Source of the DNA: Roseicella sp. DB1501
Lineage (GTDB): Bacteria; Pseudomonadota; Alphaproteobacteria; Acetobacterales; Acetobacteraceae
Assembly: GCF_013112485.1 (NCBI RefSeq)
Contig: NZ_JABFHG010000017.1
Coordinates: 1 to 64,000 of the forward strand
Direction: 5' to 3'
Length of the DNA stretch: 64,000 bases
The notes beneath the pieces were generated by a model, which saw nothing but the letters and a program-made list of their open reading frames with translations, had not been told where the DNA came from and made no database searches. Below are positions 23,361 through 32,779 of this stretch, piece after piece. Position numbers and translations under genes: made by a program. Within the stretch, counting starts at the first letter, position 1. Each line of letters begins with the position of its first letter.

Positions 23361-24617
23361 CTAGGCGCGGGACGGCGCGCGGATGTCGCGCCCGCCCGCC
23401 AGAAAGGTGTAGAGCCCCGGCGAGGCGGCCGCGATCGACCTCGCCGCGCCGAAGGACAGAAGCACGGTCACGGCCACGCTCGCGGCGTAGTGCGCCAGCA
23501 GCCACGCGTCCGTCTCCGCTGGCACCAGTTGCCACAGCGCGAGCTTCACCGCCGCGATCAGCGGGTAGTGCGTCGCGTGCAGGAAGAAGGCGAAGTTGCC
23601 GTGGCGCGCGACGGCGCCGCTCCAAGGCGCGGCCGCGACACTCAGGCAGACGCCCCAGCAGGCCAGCACGCCCACCGGCCGCATGGCGCGGGTGGCGAGA
23701 TCGAGCAGCCACTCCGCCCCCGGCGCGTCCAAGTCGACCAGCAGCGGCGCGGACGCGCGGAGCAGGACGAGCGCGACGTAGAGGGCAACCACTGCCGACG
23801 TCGCCCCGCGGCCCGGCCTCGGCAGGTAGCCGCGGAGCCGCGCGAGCGCGCCGAGGTAGAAGAAAAAGGGGACGTCGGCCCGGAAGAACACGACCAGGTT
23901 CCAATCCATGACCCAGGCGCCGCCGAGCGCGATGGCGCCCAGCCAGGGGGCGTGGCGCAGCGACAGCCAGAACACGGGGCTCAGCAGCACGGTCAGGAAA
24001 AGGTCCCGCACGAACCAGAACTGGAACGCCACCGGGTGGCCCGTAAGCCCCAGCACCGCGTTCACGTAGGCCATGGCGCCCGCGTGGTCGAAGTCGAGGT
24101 TCATCTGCCGGGTCAGCGAGGCGCCTTCCCCGGTGGCACGGAGCGCGAGCAGGGCCAGCAGGAAGAGCGCGTTCCAGACGACCAGGGGCGCGTAGAGCGA
24201 GCGCACGCGCGCCCGCATGCGACGCCGCAGTGCGGGCCAGGGGTGGTCCTCGCCGAACCTGAAGAACAGCCAGCCCGAGATCGTCGAGAGCAGCGGCACC
24301 GCGCTGAAGAAGAAGAACAGGACGGCGCTGTTGACGAAGGACGCGACCCGGTGGGGCGAGTCCGGGTCGACGCCTCGGAACGGCGACACCCAGCCGGGAG
24401 GGATGGCGCCGTAGTGCAGGAAGACGAGGCCGATGACGAGGAGGACGCGGGCGACCTCGATGGTGCGCGAGAGGTCGGCGGCGTTCGGGGCGTGCCCGAG
24501 CGGGCCGCCGCCAGCCCGGTGCGCCCGATCCCCCTCGTCGTAGGCGAGGCGGCGCAGCGTGGCTTCATTGTCACGGGACGGCGCGGCCGCTCCCGGATGC
24601 TTCGGCATCCTTGTCAT
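23361..24617 (-). CDS. Acyltransferase 3 family membrane protein
   Basis: 418 residues with about ten spans, including VLLVIGLVFLHYGAIPPGW, FFFFSAVPLLSTISGWLFFR and SLYAPLVVWNALFLL, and the AT3 pattern of His in the first span and Arg in loops. These enzymes acylate sugars or envelope polymers. Its presence within a copper operon, 30 bases after copB, suggests an envelope modification under metal stress, but the acceptor is unknown. N-terminal ~45 residues are polar and longer than usual. Confidence 0.8.
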   Translation of the reverse strand: MTRMPKHPGAAAPSRDNEATLRRLAYDEGDRAHRAGGGPLGHAPNAADLSRTIEVARVLLVIGLVFLHYGAIPPGWVSPFRGVDPDSPHRVASFVNSAVLFFFFSAVPLLSTISGWLFFRFGEDHPWPALRRRMRARVRSLYAPLVVWNALFLLALLALRATGEGASLTRQMNLDFDHAGAMAYVNAVLGLTGHPVAFQFWFVRDLFLTVLLSPVFWLSLRHAPWLGAIALGGAWVMDWNLVVFFRADVPFFFYLGALARLRGYLPRPGRGATSAVVALYVALVLLRASAPLLVDLDAPGAEWLLDLATRAMRPVGVLACWGVCLSVAAAPWSGAVARHGNFAFFLHATHYPLIAAVKLALWQLVPAETDAWLLAHYAASVAVTVLLSFGAARSIAAASPGLYTFLAGGRDIRAPSRA

Positions 24618-24647
24618 TTTGCGCTTCCCCGGAGCTTGGGCTGGCCG

Positions 24648-25487
24648 TCAGAAGAAGATGCGGATGCCCGCCACGACCGTGGACTGCGAGGGCTGCTGGC
24701 CCAGGCGCCGGTTCAGCCCGCTCGCGCCGCCGTTGAAGCTCTCGAAGGAGTAGCCGATGTATGGCGCGAACTCGCGGGTGATCTCGTAGCGCAGCCGCAG
24801 CCCAACCTCGGTGCGGTAGATGCCGGGCGCGATGAGCGCGTCGCGGTCCCAGCCGGTCGAGAAGTTGAGTTCCGCCTCGGGCTGGAGGACGAGCCGGTTG
24901 GTGATGAGCAGGTCGTAGGACGCGGCGGCGCGGGCGAGGAACACGCCATTGCCGCCGACGAATCCTTGCAGCTGCACCTCGAAGAAGCCGGGCGCCAATC
25001 CTTGCAGGCCGAATACGCCGTATGTCCGCGATGGCGTGCCCTCGCTCGGGTTGATGCGGAAGTCGTGGCGCACGCCCGCCTGGATGTCCCAGTAGTACCC
25101 GATGAGGCGCGAGTAGAGCACTTGCGCTTCGGCCCGCTCGAGGCCGCCGCGTTCACGGCTCGTCTCACCGCGGGTGTTGACCCAGACACGGTGGTAGTCG
25201 GTGCCGTAGAAGGCCGAGCCCTCCCAGGCGTAGATCGGGCTGCCGCGCTCGTTGCTTCGCATCTCGTTCTGGTCCAGCAGCACGGCGCCGAAGTAGATGG
25301 GCGAGTGGCCGGTGTGCTCCTCGGCGCCGGTTGCCGGTGCCGCCCCGGTGCTCTGGACGGCGGAAGGATTCGCGGCGGCGGTCCCGTGCGCCGAGTGGTC
25401 GGCGCCGGACTGGGCCATGGCCGCGGTGGAGCAGAGCGCCGCGGCCAGCAGGCCAGCCGCCACGCTCTTCTGCATCGAGGAGGTCAT
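24648..25487 (-). CDS. copB: CopB outer-membrane copper-binding protein
   Basis: 279 residues from ATG 25487 (CGGGAGCG upstream); ATG 25505, overlapping the oxidase stop as ATGA, is an alternative. Signal peptide ending STAAMAQ. A short His-containing linker (GADHSAHG, EEHTGHSP) precedes a beta-barrel domain with family marks IYAWEGSAFYGTDYHRVWV, YYWDIQAGVRHDF and EFAPYIGYSFE. CopB sits in the outer membrane beside the CopA oxidase. The Met-rich repeat common in plasmid CopB is nearly absent and is carried instead by the partner oxidase. Confidence 0.92.
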   Translation of the reverse strand: MTSSMQKSVAAGLLAAALCSTAAMAQSGADHSAHGTAAANPSAVQSTGAAPATGAEEHTGHSPIYFGAVLLDQNEMRSNERGSPIYAWEGSAFYGTDYHRVWVNTRGETSRERGGLERAEAQVLYSRLIGYYWDIQAGVRHDFRINPSEGTPSRTYGVFGLQGLAPGFFEVQLQGFVGGNGVFLARAAASYDLLITNRLVLQPEAELNFSTGWDRDALIAPGIYRTEVGLRLRYEITREFAPYIGYSFESFNGGASGLNRRLGQQPSQSTVVAGIRIFF

Positions 25488-25504
25488 GCTGCGCTCCCGC
25501 GGCA

Positions 25505-27517
25505 TCAGTGACGGTGACCGGCGGGCATGGCGACCGGCGTGGGCTGCGCGGCTGAGGTCACCGGGGCGCCGTCGCGGGTGACACGGAAGATCCGCATCAT
25601 GCCGGACTCCATGTGGTAGAGAAGGTGGCAATGGAAGGCCCAGTCGCCCTCGGCATCCACGATGACATCGACGTCGAGCGAGGTGCCGGGCTTGATGTTG
25701 ACCACGTGCTTGCGCGGGTTGAAGGCGCCGTTGCCAAGGTCCGGCACCATCCACATGCCGTGCAGGTGCATCGGGTGGTTCATCATGGTCTCGTTGGTGA
25801 AGCGGATACGGAGCCGCTCGCCGAGCCGGGCGACGATGGGCTGGGCACGCCAGAACTCGTTGCCGTTCATCGACCAGATGTAGCGCTCCATGTTCCCGGT
25901 CAGGCGCACCTCGATGATGCGGTCGTAGGGCCGCCATTCCGGGTCGGGGCGCAGCGGGCGCAGGTCGCGGTAGGACAGCACGCGTGCGCCGGGCGGCGAC
26001 CCGGTGTCCTGCACGACTGGGTCGGCCATCGCCATGCCGCCTTGACCGGCGTGCGCCTCCGTGCCGCCTGCCGTGGTCGTGGCCGGGGTGCCCGGTCCCT
26101 GCGCGCCGAACCGCGCCGGGGCGCCGTGGCCCATGGTTGCGTGGTCCATTGCCGGGGCTGCGGCCTGTCCACCGCCCATGCCCGGCATCCCGGCCATGGC
26201 GCCATGCCCCATGGCGGCGTGGTCCATGGTGCCCATCGGCATGCCGCCGTAACCCATGGCCGCGTGGTCCATGGCTGGGGCGGCCGCCTGGGCCTGCGGC
26301 TGCCCGGCACCCGTGCTTGCCATCGAGCCGTGGTCCATGCCGCCCATGGGCGCCACGTGGCCAGGCTGGTCCTGCTCGGGTCGCGGCGTGCCCCGGTCGA
26401 GGCCCGTGGGGCCAGGGTTCATCATCATGTCCGCCATGGTCAGGACCGGCCGCGGACGGTGCGGCGGCAGCGGCTCGACGGGGGCGTCCATGCGGGTCGC
26501 CAGCCGGGCCCGGGACCAGCCGGTGCGGTCCATGGTCTCGGCGAGGATCTGGTACTGCCGGTCCTCGCGTGGCTCGACGATGACGTCGTAGGTCTCGGCG
26601 ACCGCGATGCGCAGCTCGTCCACGACGACGGGCCGGATGTTGTTCCCGTCCGCCTGCACCACGGTCATCCTCAGGCCCGGGATGCGGACGTCGAAGTAGG
26701 TCATGGCGCCGGAGTTGATGAAACGCAGGCGCACCCGTTCGCCCGGCCGGAACAGCAGGGTCGCGGGCGCCTCGGGCCGGAAGCCGTTCACGAGGTAGCG
26801 GTAGGTGGCTCCGGTGACGTCGGCGATGTCGGTGGGGTCCATCCGCATGTTGCCCCACTCGACGCGGTTGCGGACGATGGCCCGGCGGGCCTCGCCGTCC
26901 GGCGCCCGGTTCAGGTCCCGCACGAGGTCGACCAGCGTGCGCCGGTTCCAGTTGTAGTAGCTCGGGTCGCGCTTGAGGTTCTGGAGCACCCGCAGCGGCC
27001 GCTCGTCCGTCCACTCGGACAGCTGGACGACGTGGTCGCGGTCGTAGCGGAAGGGCTCGGGCTCGCGCCTGTCGATGACGATGGGGGCGTAGAGGCCGCG
27101 CTGCTCGTGGTCGAGGTTGTGCGCGTGGTACCAGTAGGTGCCCGACTGCACGACGGGGAAGCGGTACTCGAAGGTCTCGCCGGGCGCGATGCCCCGCACG
27201 AAGCCGGTGCTGAAGCCGGGCGCGCCGTCCATGGAGGCGGGCAGGATGAGGCCGTGCCAGTGGATGCTGCTGGCTTTGTCCATCCGGTTCGTCACCCGGA
27301 TAACCGCCTCCTCGCCCTCGCGCAGGCGCAGCAGTGGGCCTGGGAATTGGCCGTTGACCGTGACGGCCGGGCGATCGGTGCCGTTGATGTTGACCGTGCG
27401 CTCCTCGAGCGTCAGGTCGTAGCGCTGCGCCAGCGCGGGCGCGGCCAGGACCAGCAGCGCCACCGCGGCGAGGGCAAGGCGCCGCAGCGCGGCTCCCAGG
27501 TCGAAGCTCTTCGTCAT
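25505..27517 (-). CDS. copA: CopA-type multicopper oxidase
   Basis: 670 residues, ATG at 27517. Signal peptide ending APALAQ (no twin-Arg motif seen). Cupredoxin ligand motifs: IHWHG and YWYHAHN near the N-terminus; HPMHLHG and HCHLLYHMESGMM near the C-terminus. Between domains, about 130 residues are Met/His-rich with repeated MDHAAMG and MDHG units, a probable Cu(I) store. The enzyme oxidises Cu(I) to Cu(II) in the periplasm. First gene of a six-gene leftward operon with copB. Two GACA-N5-TGTC-like sites lie ~108-186 bases upstream. Confidence 0.94.
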   Translation of the reverse strand: MTKSFDLGAALRRLALAAVALLVLAAPALAQRYDLTLEERTVNINGTDRPAVTVNGQFPGPLLRLREGEEAVIRVTNRMDKASSIHWHGLILPASMDGAPGFSTGFVRGIAPGETFEYRFPVVQSGTYWYHAHNLDHEQRGLYAPIVIDRREPEPFRYDRDHVVQLSEWTDERPLRVLQNLKRDPSYYNWNRRTLVDLVRDLNRAPDGEARRAIVRNRVEWGNMRMDPTDIADVTGATYRYLVNGFRPEAPATLLFRPGERVRLRFINSGAMTYFDVRIPGLRMTVVQADGNNIRPVVVDELRIAVAETYDVIVEPREDRQYQILAETMDRTGWSRARLATRMDAPVEPLPPHRPRPVLTMADMMMNPGPTGLDRGTPRPEQDQPGHVAPMGGMDHGSMASTGAGQPQAQAAAPAMDHAAMGYGGMPMGTMDHAAMGHGAMAGMPGMGGGQAAAPAMDHATMGHGAPARFGAQGPGTPATTTAGGTEAHAGQGGMAMADPVVQDTGSPPGARVLSYRDLRPLRPDPEWRPYDRIIEVRLTGNMERYIWSMNGNEFWRAQPIVARLGERLRIRFTNETMMNHPMHLHGMWMVPDLGNGAFNPRKHVVNIKPGTSLDVDVIVDAEGDWAFHCHLLYHMESGMMRIFRVTRDGAPVTSAAQPTPVAMPAGHRH

Positions 27518-27624
27518 CCCGGCACCTCCGTCCCTCGGTGGCGGCATCGCCGTCCCGAGGGCTCCACTTCGATGCCGGACGCTGCCGTCCACGCCCGCCG
27601 TCCGCAACGCGAAAAGGGCGCCTG

Positions 27625-27638
27625 GACATACTTCGTCA
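27625..27638 (-). promoter_or_regulatory. GACA-N5-TGTC-like site (copy 2)
   Basis: On the minus strand TGACGAAGTATGTC, 108-121 bases before the oxidase start. It forms a direct repeat with the site at 27690 (13 of 15 positions alike, 65 bases apart). Candidate binding site for the OmpR-type regulator. Confidence 0.4.
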
Positions 27639-27689
27639 TGCAGGCCCGCAGCTCCGGCCGTGACGGCAACGGTCCGGGCCCGACACGCT

Positions 27690-27703
27690 GACACACTACG
27701 TCA
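27690..27703 (-). promoter_or_regulatory. GACA-N5-TGTC-like site (copy 3)
   Basis: Minus strand TGACGTAGTGTGTC, second copy upstream of the multicopper oxidase. Two phased sites in one promoter are usual for OmpR-family activation. Confidence 0.4.
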
Positions 27704-27814
27704 TGGATGCGGGGCCAACCCATGCCGAGTGCGCCGTGTTCTCCGGGTGCCGCGCGCCCGGGTCTGCATCGCCGTCCCATCGCGCGGCCACAGCATGGGA
27801 TGGAGGATCGCGCC

Positions 27815-29272
27815 GTGGCGAGAGAACTGTTGGACTTGGTGCAGGGGCTGCTCGGGAACGGGAGCGGGACCGAAACCGCGCCCCCCGAGCGAACGGAGCG
27901 GGAGCAGGTCTCCCTGACCATCCCCGGCATGCCCGAGCACCAGCTCGCGGTGGGCGGAGCCGGGGCGGACAGCTTCGGCGGCACCGAGGCGGCCGACCAC
28001 TATTGGGGGCTCGGTGGCGCGGACAAGCTCGGCGGCGGCCCCGAGGGTGACGTCCTGACGGGCGGCGAGGGGCCGGACCTGCTCTCGGGCGGCCCGGGCA
28101 TGGATCACCTGCATGGCGGCGGGGGCAACGACACCCTCTACGGCGCCGGGGACGCGGATGCCCTGATGGGCGGCTCCGGCAACGACTACCTGGACGAGGG
28201 CCCCGGCCACAGCAGCATGGACGGCGAGGCGGGCAACGACACCCTCGTGGGCGGCACGGGGCCGGACGCCTTCATCGTGCGCCAAGGCTCGGGCGACGAC
28301 GTCGTCCGCGACTTCACCGCCGGACCCGGCGTCGGCGACCACATCGCCCTCGAGGACATCCGCTGGGAAGACCTGACCGTCAACGACACCGCCGCCGGGG
28401 TGAAGATCAGCTGGGACGGCGGATCCGTGCTGCTCGAGGGTGTGCAGAAGTCCGAGCTCTCGCAGGACGACTTCATGTTCTACAACGAGCCGGACCTGCC
28501 GCCGGGCGCCCGCGCCCCGGACGGGCCCGTCGAGGAAGCTCCGAGCCCGAGCGTGTCCGGGCCGGAAATCGCTGGCTCCCTTCCGGCGGCCGACAAGAGC
28601 CTGGTTCCCGGTTCCGGTGACCCCGCCCACACCATCGCCTTCGACATGTACGCGGCCATCATCGGGACCGAGAAGGGCGACCGGCTGGTCGGCAGCGGCG
28701 ACTGGGACCAGATCTTCGGTCGCGCTGGCGCCGACGTCCTGCTCGGCAAGGGCGGGGACGACGTCCTCGACGGCGGCCCGGGCCGGGACCTGCTCCTGGG
28801 CGGGGACGGTCCGGACCAGCTCGAGGGCGGCGCTGGCAGGGACACCCTGATCGGTGGCGCCGCGAACGACGAGCTGGTGGGTGGCGACGGCTCGGACTGG
28901 CTCGCCGAAGGCCCTGGCCACGGCATGCTCAATGGCGGCAAGGGTGACGACGTCTACTTGGGCGGCGCGGGCTCGGACGCCTTCATGGTCTCGCGGGACA
29001 GCGGCGACGACGTGGTGCTCGACTTCCGGGCGACCGGGCTGGCCCAGGGCCTGTTCGACCACATCGCCTTCATGGACATCGACGCCAAGGACGTGAAGGT
29101 CGAGGACACCGATCTCGGCGCCAAGGTCTCGTGGGAGGTCGGCGGGGAGGACGGCTCCATCCTGCTCCTCGGGGTAGCCAAGGACGAGTTGCGGCAGAGC
29201 GACTTCATGTTCAACACGCCCCAGTTCGTCGAGGGCATCAGCGACGTCGGGTCCTGGTACATTTTCGGGTAG
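27815..29272 (+). CDS. RTX-type calcium-binding secreted protein with internal duplication
   Basis: 485 residues from GTG 27815, chosen for GGAGG 8 bases before; ATG 27800 is an alternative. Two blocks of GGxGxDxLxGG repeats (~45-150 and ~290-400). Each is followed by a similar ~95-residue module, as in DAFIVRQGSGDDVVRDF versus DAFMVSRDSGDDVVLDF, and each module ends in D-FMF. The protein thus looks like a tandem duplication. RTX proteins leave by type I secretion and fold on binding calcium outside the cell. No protease or lipase domain is seen, so it may be structural or adhesive. No secretion genes adjoin it. Confidence 0.82.
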   Translation: MARELLDLVQGLLGNGSGTETAPPERTEREQVSLTIPGMPEHQLAVGGAGADSFGGTEAADHYWGLGGADKLGGGPEGDVLTGGEGPDLLSGGPGMDHLHGGGGNDTLYGAGDADALMGGSGNDYLDEGPGHSSMDGEAGNDTLVGGTGPDAFIVRQGSGDDVVRDFTAGPGVGDHIALEDIRWEDLTVNDTAAGVKISWDGGSVLLEGVQKSELSQDDFMFYNEPDLPPGARAPDGPVEEAPSPSVSGPEIAGSLPAADKSLVPGSGDPAHTIAFDMYAAIIGTEKGDRLVGSGDWDQIFGRAGADVLLGKGGDDVLDGGPGRDLLLGGDGPDQLEGGAGRDTLIGGAANDELVGGDGSDWLAEGPGHGMLNGGKGDDVYLGGAGSDAFMVSRDSGDDVVLDFRATGLAQGLFDHIAFMDIDAKDVKVEDTDLGAKVSWEVGGEDGSILLLGVAKDELRQSDFMFNTPQFVEGISDVGSWYIFG

Positions 29273-29286
29273 CCGCGGGAGGCGTC

Positions 29287-29305
29287 GGTCCGGCGTGGCC
29301 GGACC
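29287..29305 (+). terminator. Hairpin after the RTX gene
   Basis: An 8-bp stem GGTCCGGC / GCCGGACC with loop GTG, 15 bases after the stop codon. No T-run. Confidence 0.4.
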
Positions 29306-29472
29306 GGCGCCGATCGTCCCGGCGGCCTCCGGGTAGGGGCGCGTGGTGGGCCGCGTCTCCGTTGGTTTTTGACAGCGCGGCCGTTTCCGATCCGGCGCGG
29401 AGGCGCTGTACCGTTGTCGCGTCCCATGATCGGCTTCCACGCGGCGCGGGATGTTTCAACGGGAGCGCCACA

Positions 29473-29937
29473 ATGGATTCCGCTGCGCCCAGTCACCTTC
29501 CGTTTTGGTTGCCTGGTCCCGATGGGTCCGACCCAATCCTGGTGGGCACGGGCATCGCCCTCGCCGTCGGGGTGCTGGCCTTCGGCCTCCTCATGCTGCG
29601 TATCCACATGCTGCCCGACCACATCGCCCATGGCGGCCGCAAGGTGCAGCTCGAGGTCGTGGCCGTGCTCGGGTTGCTTTCCATGTTCTCCGGCATTCAC
29701 GGGTTCTGGGTGGCCGCCCTCATACTGGCGCTCATCGACATTCCAGACTTCACCGGACCTTTGCGGCGCATCGCGGGATCGACGGAGAGGATAGCCGGGC
29801 TGGGGCCGGGCGAGGGCGACACGAGCGCCGACCAGCCGCCCACGCACGACGAGGCGGACAGGCGTCGCCGCGCACCGGAGACGGCGCTTGGGGGAGTGCC
29901 AACGCGCCACCCAGCCGATGAGCGCCTCGACGCCTGA
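29473..29937 (+). CDS. Small two-span membrane protein, unknown
   Basis: 154 residues, ATG at 29473 with GGGAGCG upstream. Two membrane spans (PILVGTGIALAVGVLAFGLL and a later VVAVLGLLSMFSGIHGFWVA) with a conserved-looking loop RIHMLPDHIAHGG between them, then a polar tail of ~60 residues. No family recognised. Confidence 0.6.
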   Translation: MDSAAPSHLPFWLPGPDGSDPILVGTGIALAVGVLAFGLLMLRIHMLPDHIAHGGRKVQLEVVAVLGLLSMFSGIHGFWVAALILALIDIPDFTGPLRRIAGSTERIAGLGPGEGDTSADQPPTHDEADRRRRAPETALGGVPTRHPADERLDA

Positions 29938-30006
29938 GAGCGAAAAAGCGAAACCTCCTGCAGGTTAGACGAACCAACGGTTTAGACCTGAAGGCGGTCG
30001 GCTTTA

Positions 30007-30110
30007 ATACCAACCCCGGATGATATTGACCCATCCCGACCGGGCGGAAGCCCGCCCTTTTCTGAGCCTTGGCCTAGCTGGAGAAGGTCAGCCTCTTCCC
30101 GGATTGGTAT
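30007..30110. repeat. Possible MITE-like element with ATACCAA ends
   Basis: ATACCAA at 30007-30013 and its reverse complement TTGGTAT at 30104-30110 bound a 104-bp AT-richer non-coding stretch, and the similarity extends imperfectly inward (ACCCCGG / CCGGAT). It could be a small non-autonomous element or chance. It encloses the hairpin at 30041. Confidence 0.25.
30041..30062 (+). terminator. Hairpin with T-run
   Basis: CGGGC-GGAA-GCCCG (5-bp stem, GGAA tetraloop) followed by CCCTTTTCT. A short intrinsic terminator, about 100 bases after the membrane-protein gene. Confidence 0.45.
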
Positions 30111-30170
30111 AAGAAGCGCTCCAAGTCCTGCGTCCCCACCTCGACGGACGGCCCCGGCGGCGCGCCATTG

Positions 30171-30184
30171 CGACAAAACATGTC
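30171..30184 (+). promoter_or_regulatory. GACA-N5-TGTC site (copy 4)
   Basis: CGACAAAACATGTC, with both arms GACA and TGTC intact, 26 bases upstream of the CueR box of the copper ATPase. Suggests the ATPase is under both CueR and a second regulator. Confidence 0.35.
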
Positions 30185-30209
30185 TGCCGCCGTCCGGCTG
30201 GTTCCCGGG

Positions 30210-30240
30210 TTGACCCTCCCACGATGGGAAGCACCACGTT
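30210..30240 (+). promoter_or_regulatory. CueR box 3 and promoter of the copper ATPase
   Basis: TTGACC (30210-30215), a 19-bp spacer with CTCCCACGATGGGAA, then CACGTT (30235-30240). The dyad matches boxes 1 and 2 almost exactly. The start codon follows 56 bases on. Confidence 0.82.
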
Positions 30241-30295
30241 GCATCCGTCAGACCAGAACCGGCCCGCCGAGGCGGACCATCGCGGAGACGGCAGC

Positions 30296-32737
30296 ATGAG
30301 CGGTCAGCAGCGCGGACACGGGCACCACGGGGGGCACGGGCACCAGTACGGCCCGGGATGTAGCCATGACCACGGCGGTGGGCATCACGACCATGGCCAC
30401 GCCCACCATGGCCACGGGGACGCGGCGGTGGCCGACGCCGCCCTAGTCACCGACCCGGTCTGCGGCATGAAGGTGGACCCGGCGACCTCGAAGCATCGGC
30501 TGGAGCACGGCGGGACCACGTTCCACTTCTGCTCGGCTGGGTGCCGGACAAAGTTCGAGGCGGACCCGAATAAGTATCTGAAGCCCGAGAAGGCGGCCGC
30601 ACCGACAGCCGCCCAGAAGGCCGCCATCTACACCTGCCCGATGCACCCGGAGATCCGGCAGCAGGGACCAGGCAACTGCCCGATCTGCGGCATGGCGCTG
30701 GAGCCGCTGGAGGTGACCGCCGAGGCCGCACCGAACCACGAGCTCATCGACATGACGCGCCGGTTCTGGATTGGGCTGGCGCTGACCTTGCCTGTCGTCA
30801 TCCTGGAGATGGGCGGCCACGTCCCCGGCCTCGGCCTGCACCACCTGGTGCCTCCCAGGATCTCGGTCTGGATCCAGTTCCTGCTCGGGACGCCGGTGGT
30901 GCTCTGGGCAGGTTGGCCGTTCTTCGTCCGCGGCTGGCAGTCGGTAGTGAACCGCAGCCTGAACATGTTCAGCCTGATCGCGCTCGGGACCGGCGCCGCC
31001 TACCTCTACAGTGTTGTCGCCACCTTCTTGCCCGGCATCTTCCCCGAAGGCTTCCGGAGCGCGGACGGCACGGTTGCCGTCTACTTTGAGGCGGCCGCAG
31101 TCATCACCGTGCTCGTCCTGCTCGGCCAGGTGCTGGAGCTCCGGGCACGCGAGGCGACCGGCGGCGCCATCCGAGCCCTGCTGAACATGGCGCCCAAGAC
31201 GGCGCGCCGGATCCGGCCTGACGGCTCCGATGAGGAGATCCCGCTGGCGGACGTGCAGGTCGGCGACCGGCTGCGGGTGCGGCCGGGCGACAGCGTGCCG
31301 GTGGACGGCGAGGTGCTGGAGGGCGGCGGCGCAGTGGACGAGTCCATGGTGACCGGCGAATCCTTGCCCGTGGAGAAGGCGCCCGGCGCCAAGGTCATCG
31401 GCGGCACGGTCAACGGCACCGGCTCGCTGGTCATGCGGGCGGACAAGGTCGGCTCGGACACCATGCTGTCCCGCATCGTCGCGATGGTCGCCGAGGCCCA
31501 ACGCAGCCGGGCACCCATCCAGCGCATGGCCGACACTGTGGCGGGCTGGTTCGTCCCGGCCGTCATCGCTGTAGCCGTCCTGGCCTTCGTCGCCTGGGCC
31601 GTCTGGGGACCAAGCCCGGCGCTGTCCTACGCCCTGATCGCCGCCGTCTCCGTGCTCATCATCGCCTGCCCCTGCGCACTGGGCTTGGCCACGCCCATGA
31701 GCATCATGGTCGGCGTCGGCAAGGGCGCCGGTGCCGGGGTGCTGATCAAGTCCGCCGAGGCGCTCGAGCACATGGAGAAGATCGACACCCTGGTCGTGGA
31801 CAAGACCGGCACCCTCACTGAGGGCAAGCCCAAGGTCGTGGCCGTGGTCCCGGCGCCGGGCCTGACCGAGGCCGAGGTCTTGCCGTTGGCGGCCAGCCTG
31901 GAGCGGTCGAGCGAGCACCCGCTCGCCGCCGCCATCGTCGCCGCGGCCAGGGAGCGCGGGGTGGCCTTCGGGGAACCGGCCGACTTCGCCTCGGTCACCG
32001 GCAAGGGTGTGACCGGGACCGTGGATGGGCGCCGGATCGCGCTGGGCAACGCGCGGCTGATGCAGGAACTCGGGGTGGACCTGGGCGAGCTGGCGGCCAA
32101 AGCCGACGAGCTACGGCGCGAGGGCGGCACGGCTCTGTTCCTGGCCGTGGACGGCGGGCCGGGTGGCGTCATTGCGGTGGCCGACCCCGTCAAGGCGACG
32201 ACGCCCGCCGCGCTGGCGAGCCTCCGCGCCGAGGGCATCCACATCGTCATGCTGACCGGCGACAACAGGACGACGGCGGAGGCGGTCGCGCGGAAGCTCG
32301 GCATCGACGAGTTCCAGGGAGACGTCTTGCCCGAGGACAAGCACCGCATCGTCCGGGAGCTTCGGGCGAAGGGGAGGGTGGTCGCCATGGCGGGCGACGG
32401 CGTCAATGACGCTCCCGCCTTGGCCGAGGCCGATGTCGGCGTCGCCATGGGGACCGGGACGGACGTCGCCATGCAGAGCGCGGGCGTGACGCTGGTGAAG
32501 GGCGATCTCGCGGGCATCGCCCGCGCCCGGACCCTGTCGCGCGCGGTCATGCGGAACATCCGGCAGAACCTGTTCTTCGCGTTCGTTTACAACGCGGCCG
32601 GAATCCCGCTGGCCGCGGGCGTGCTCTACCCATTCACCGGCCTCCTGCTCAGCCCCATCGTCGCCGCCCTGGCCATGGCGCTGAGTTCGGTGTCCGTCAT
32701 TGGCAACTCGCTGCGGCTGCGGGCGGTGCGGCTGTAG
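30296..32737 (+). CDS. copA: Cu(I)-exporting P1B-type ATPase with YHS and heavy-metal domains
   Basis: 813 residues, ATG at 30296 (CGGAGACGG upstream). The N-terminus is His/Gly-rich (~6-42), then a YHS domain ~52-95 ([22 protein letters not shown]) and a heavy-metal-binding domain ~112-137 ([20 protein letters not shown]). There is no classical MxCxxC HMA domain. The ATPase core has TGES, the metal-site CPC at ~458-460 ([11 protein letters not shown]), DKTGT with the phosphorylated Asp at 502, the SSEHP-type HP motif, and [10 protein letters not shown]. It exports Cu(I) to the periplasm. Preceded by a CueR box. Confidence 0.95.
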   Translation: MSGQQRGHGHHGGHGHQYGPGCSHDHGGGHHDHGHAHHGHGDAAVADAALVTDPVCGMKVDPATSKHRLEHGGTTFHFCSAGCRTKFEADPNKYLKPEKAAAPTAAQKAAIYTCPMHPEIRQQGPGNCPICGMALEPLEVTAEAAPNHELIDMTRRFWIGLALTLPVVILEMGGHVPGLGLHHLVPPRISVWIQFLLGTPVVLWAGWPFFVRGWQSVVNRSLNMFSLIALGTGAAYLYSVVATFLPGIFPEGFRSADGTVAVYFEAAAVITVLVLLGQVLELRAREATGGAIRALLNMAPKTARRIRPDGSDEEIPLADVQVGDRLRVRPGDSVPVDGEVLEGGGAVDESMVTGESLPVEKAPGAKVIGGTVNGTGSLVMRADKVGSDTMLSRIVAMVAEAQRSRAPIQRMADTVAGWFVPAVIAVAVLAFVAWAVWGPSPALSYALIAAVSVLIIACPCALGLATPMSIMVGVGKGAGAGVLIKSAEALEHMEKIDTLVVDKTGTLTEGKPKVVAVVPAPGLTEAEVLPLAASLERSSEHPLAAAIVAAARERGVAFGEPADFASVTGKGVTGTVDGRRIALGNARLMQELGVDLGELAAKADELRREGGTALFLAVDGGPGGVIAVADPVKATTPAALASLRAEGIHIVMLTGDNRTTAEAVARKLGIDEFQGDVLPEDKHRIVRELRAKGRVVAMAGDGVNDAPALAEADVGVAMGTGTDVAMQSAGVTLVKGDLAGIARARTLSRAVMRNIRQNLFFAFVYNAAGIPLAAGVLYPFTGLLLSPIVAALAMALSSVSVIGNSLRLRAVRL

Positions 32738-32746
32738 CATGGTCTC

Positions 32747-32771
32747 GGGGAGCGGACCCGGTCCGCTCCCC
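32747..32771. terminator. Hairpin between convergent copper genes
   Basis: An 11-bp perfect stem GGGGAGCGGAC / GTCCGCTCCCC with a 3-base loop, 9 bases after the ATPase stop and 8 bases from the convergent lipoprotein stop. It probably serves both directions. Confidence 0.65.
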
Positions 32772-32779
32772 GCAGTCCG

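Noticed and set aside
24611-24620. TTGTCATTTT resembling half a CusR box
   Set aside because: It is formed by the first codons of the acyltransferase gene and has no second arm at the right distance.
23202-25511. 769-codon rightward frame opposite the acyltransferase and copB
   Set aside because: Antisense shadow spanning two real leftward genes.
26030-26440. Repeated GGCCATGG-type units
   Set aside because: They encode the Met/His-rich linker of the multicopper oxidase; spacing is irregular and in frame, so not a non-coding repeat.
25613-27691. 692-codon rightward frame opposite the multicopper oxidase
   Set aside because: Antisense shadow; the leftward frame carries the copper ligands.
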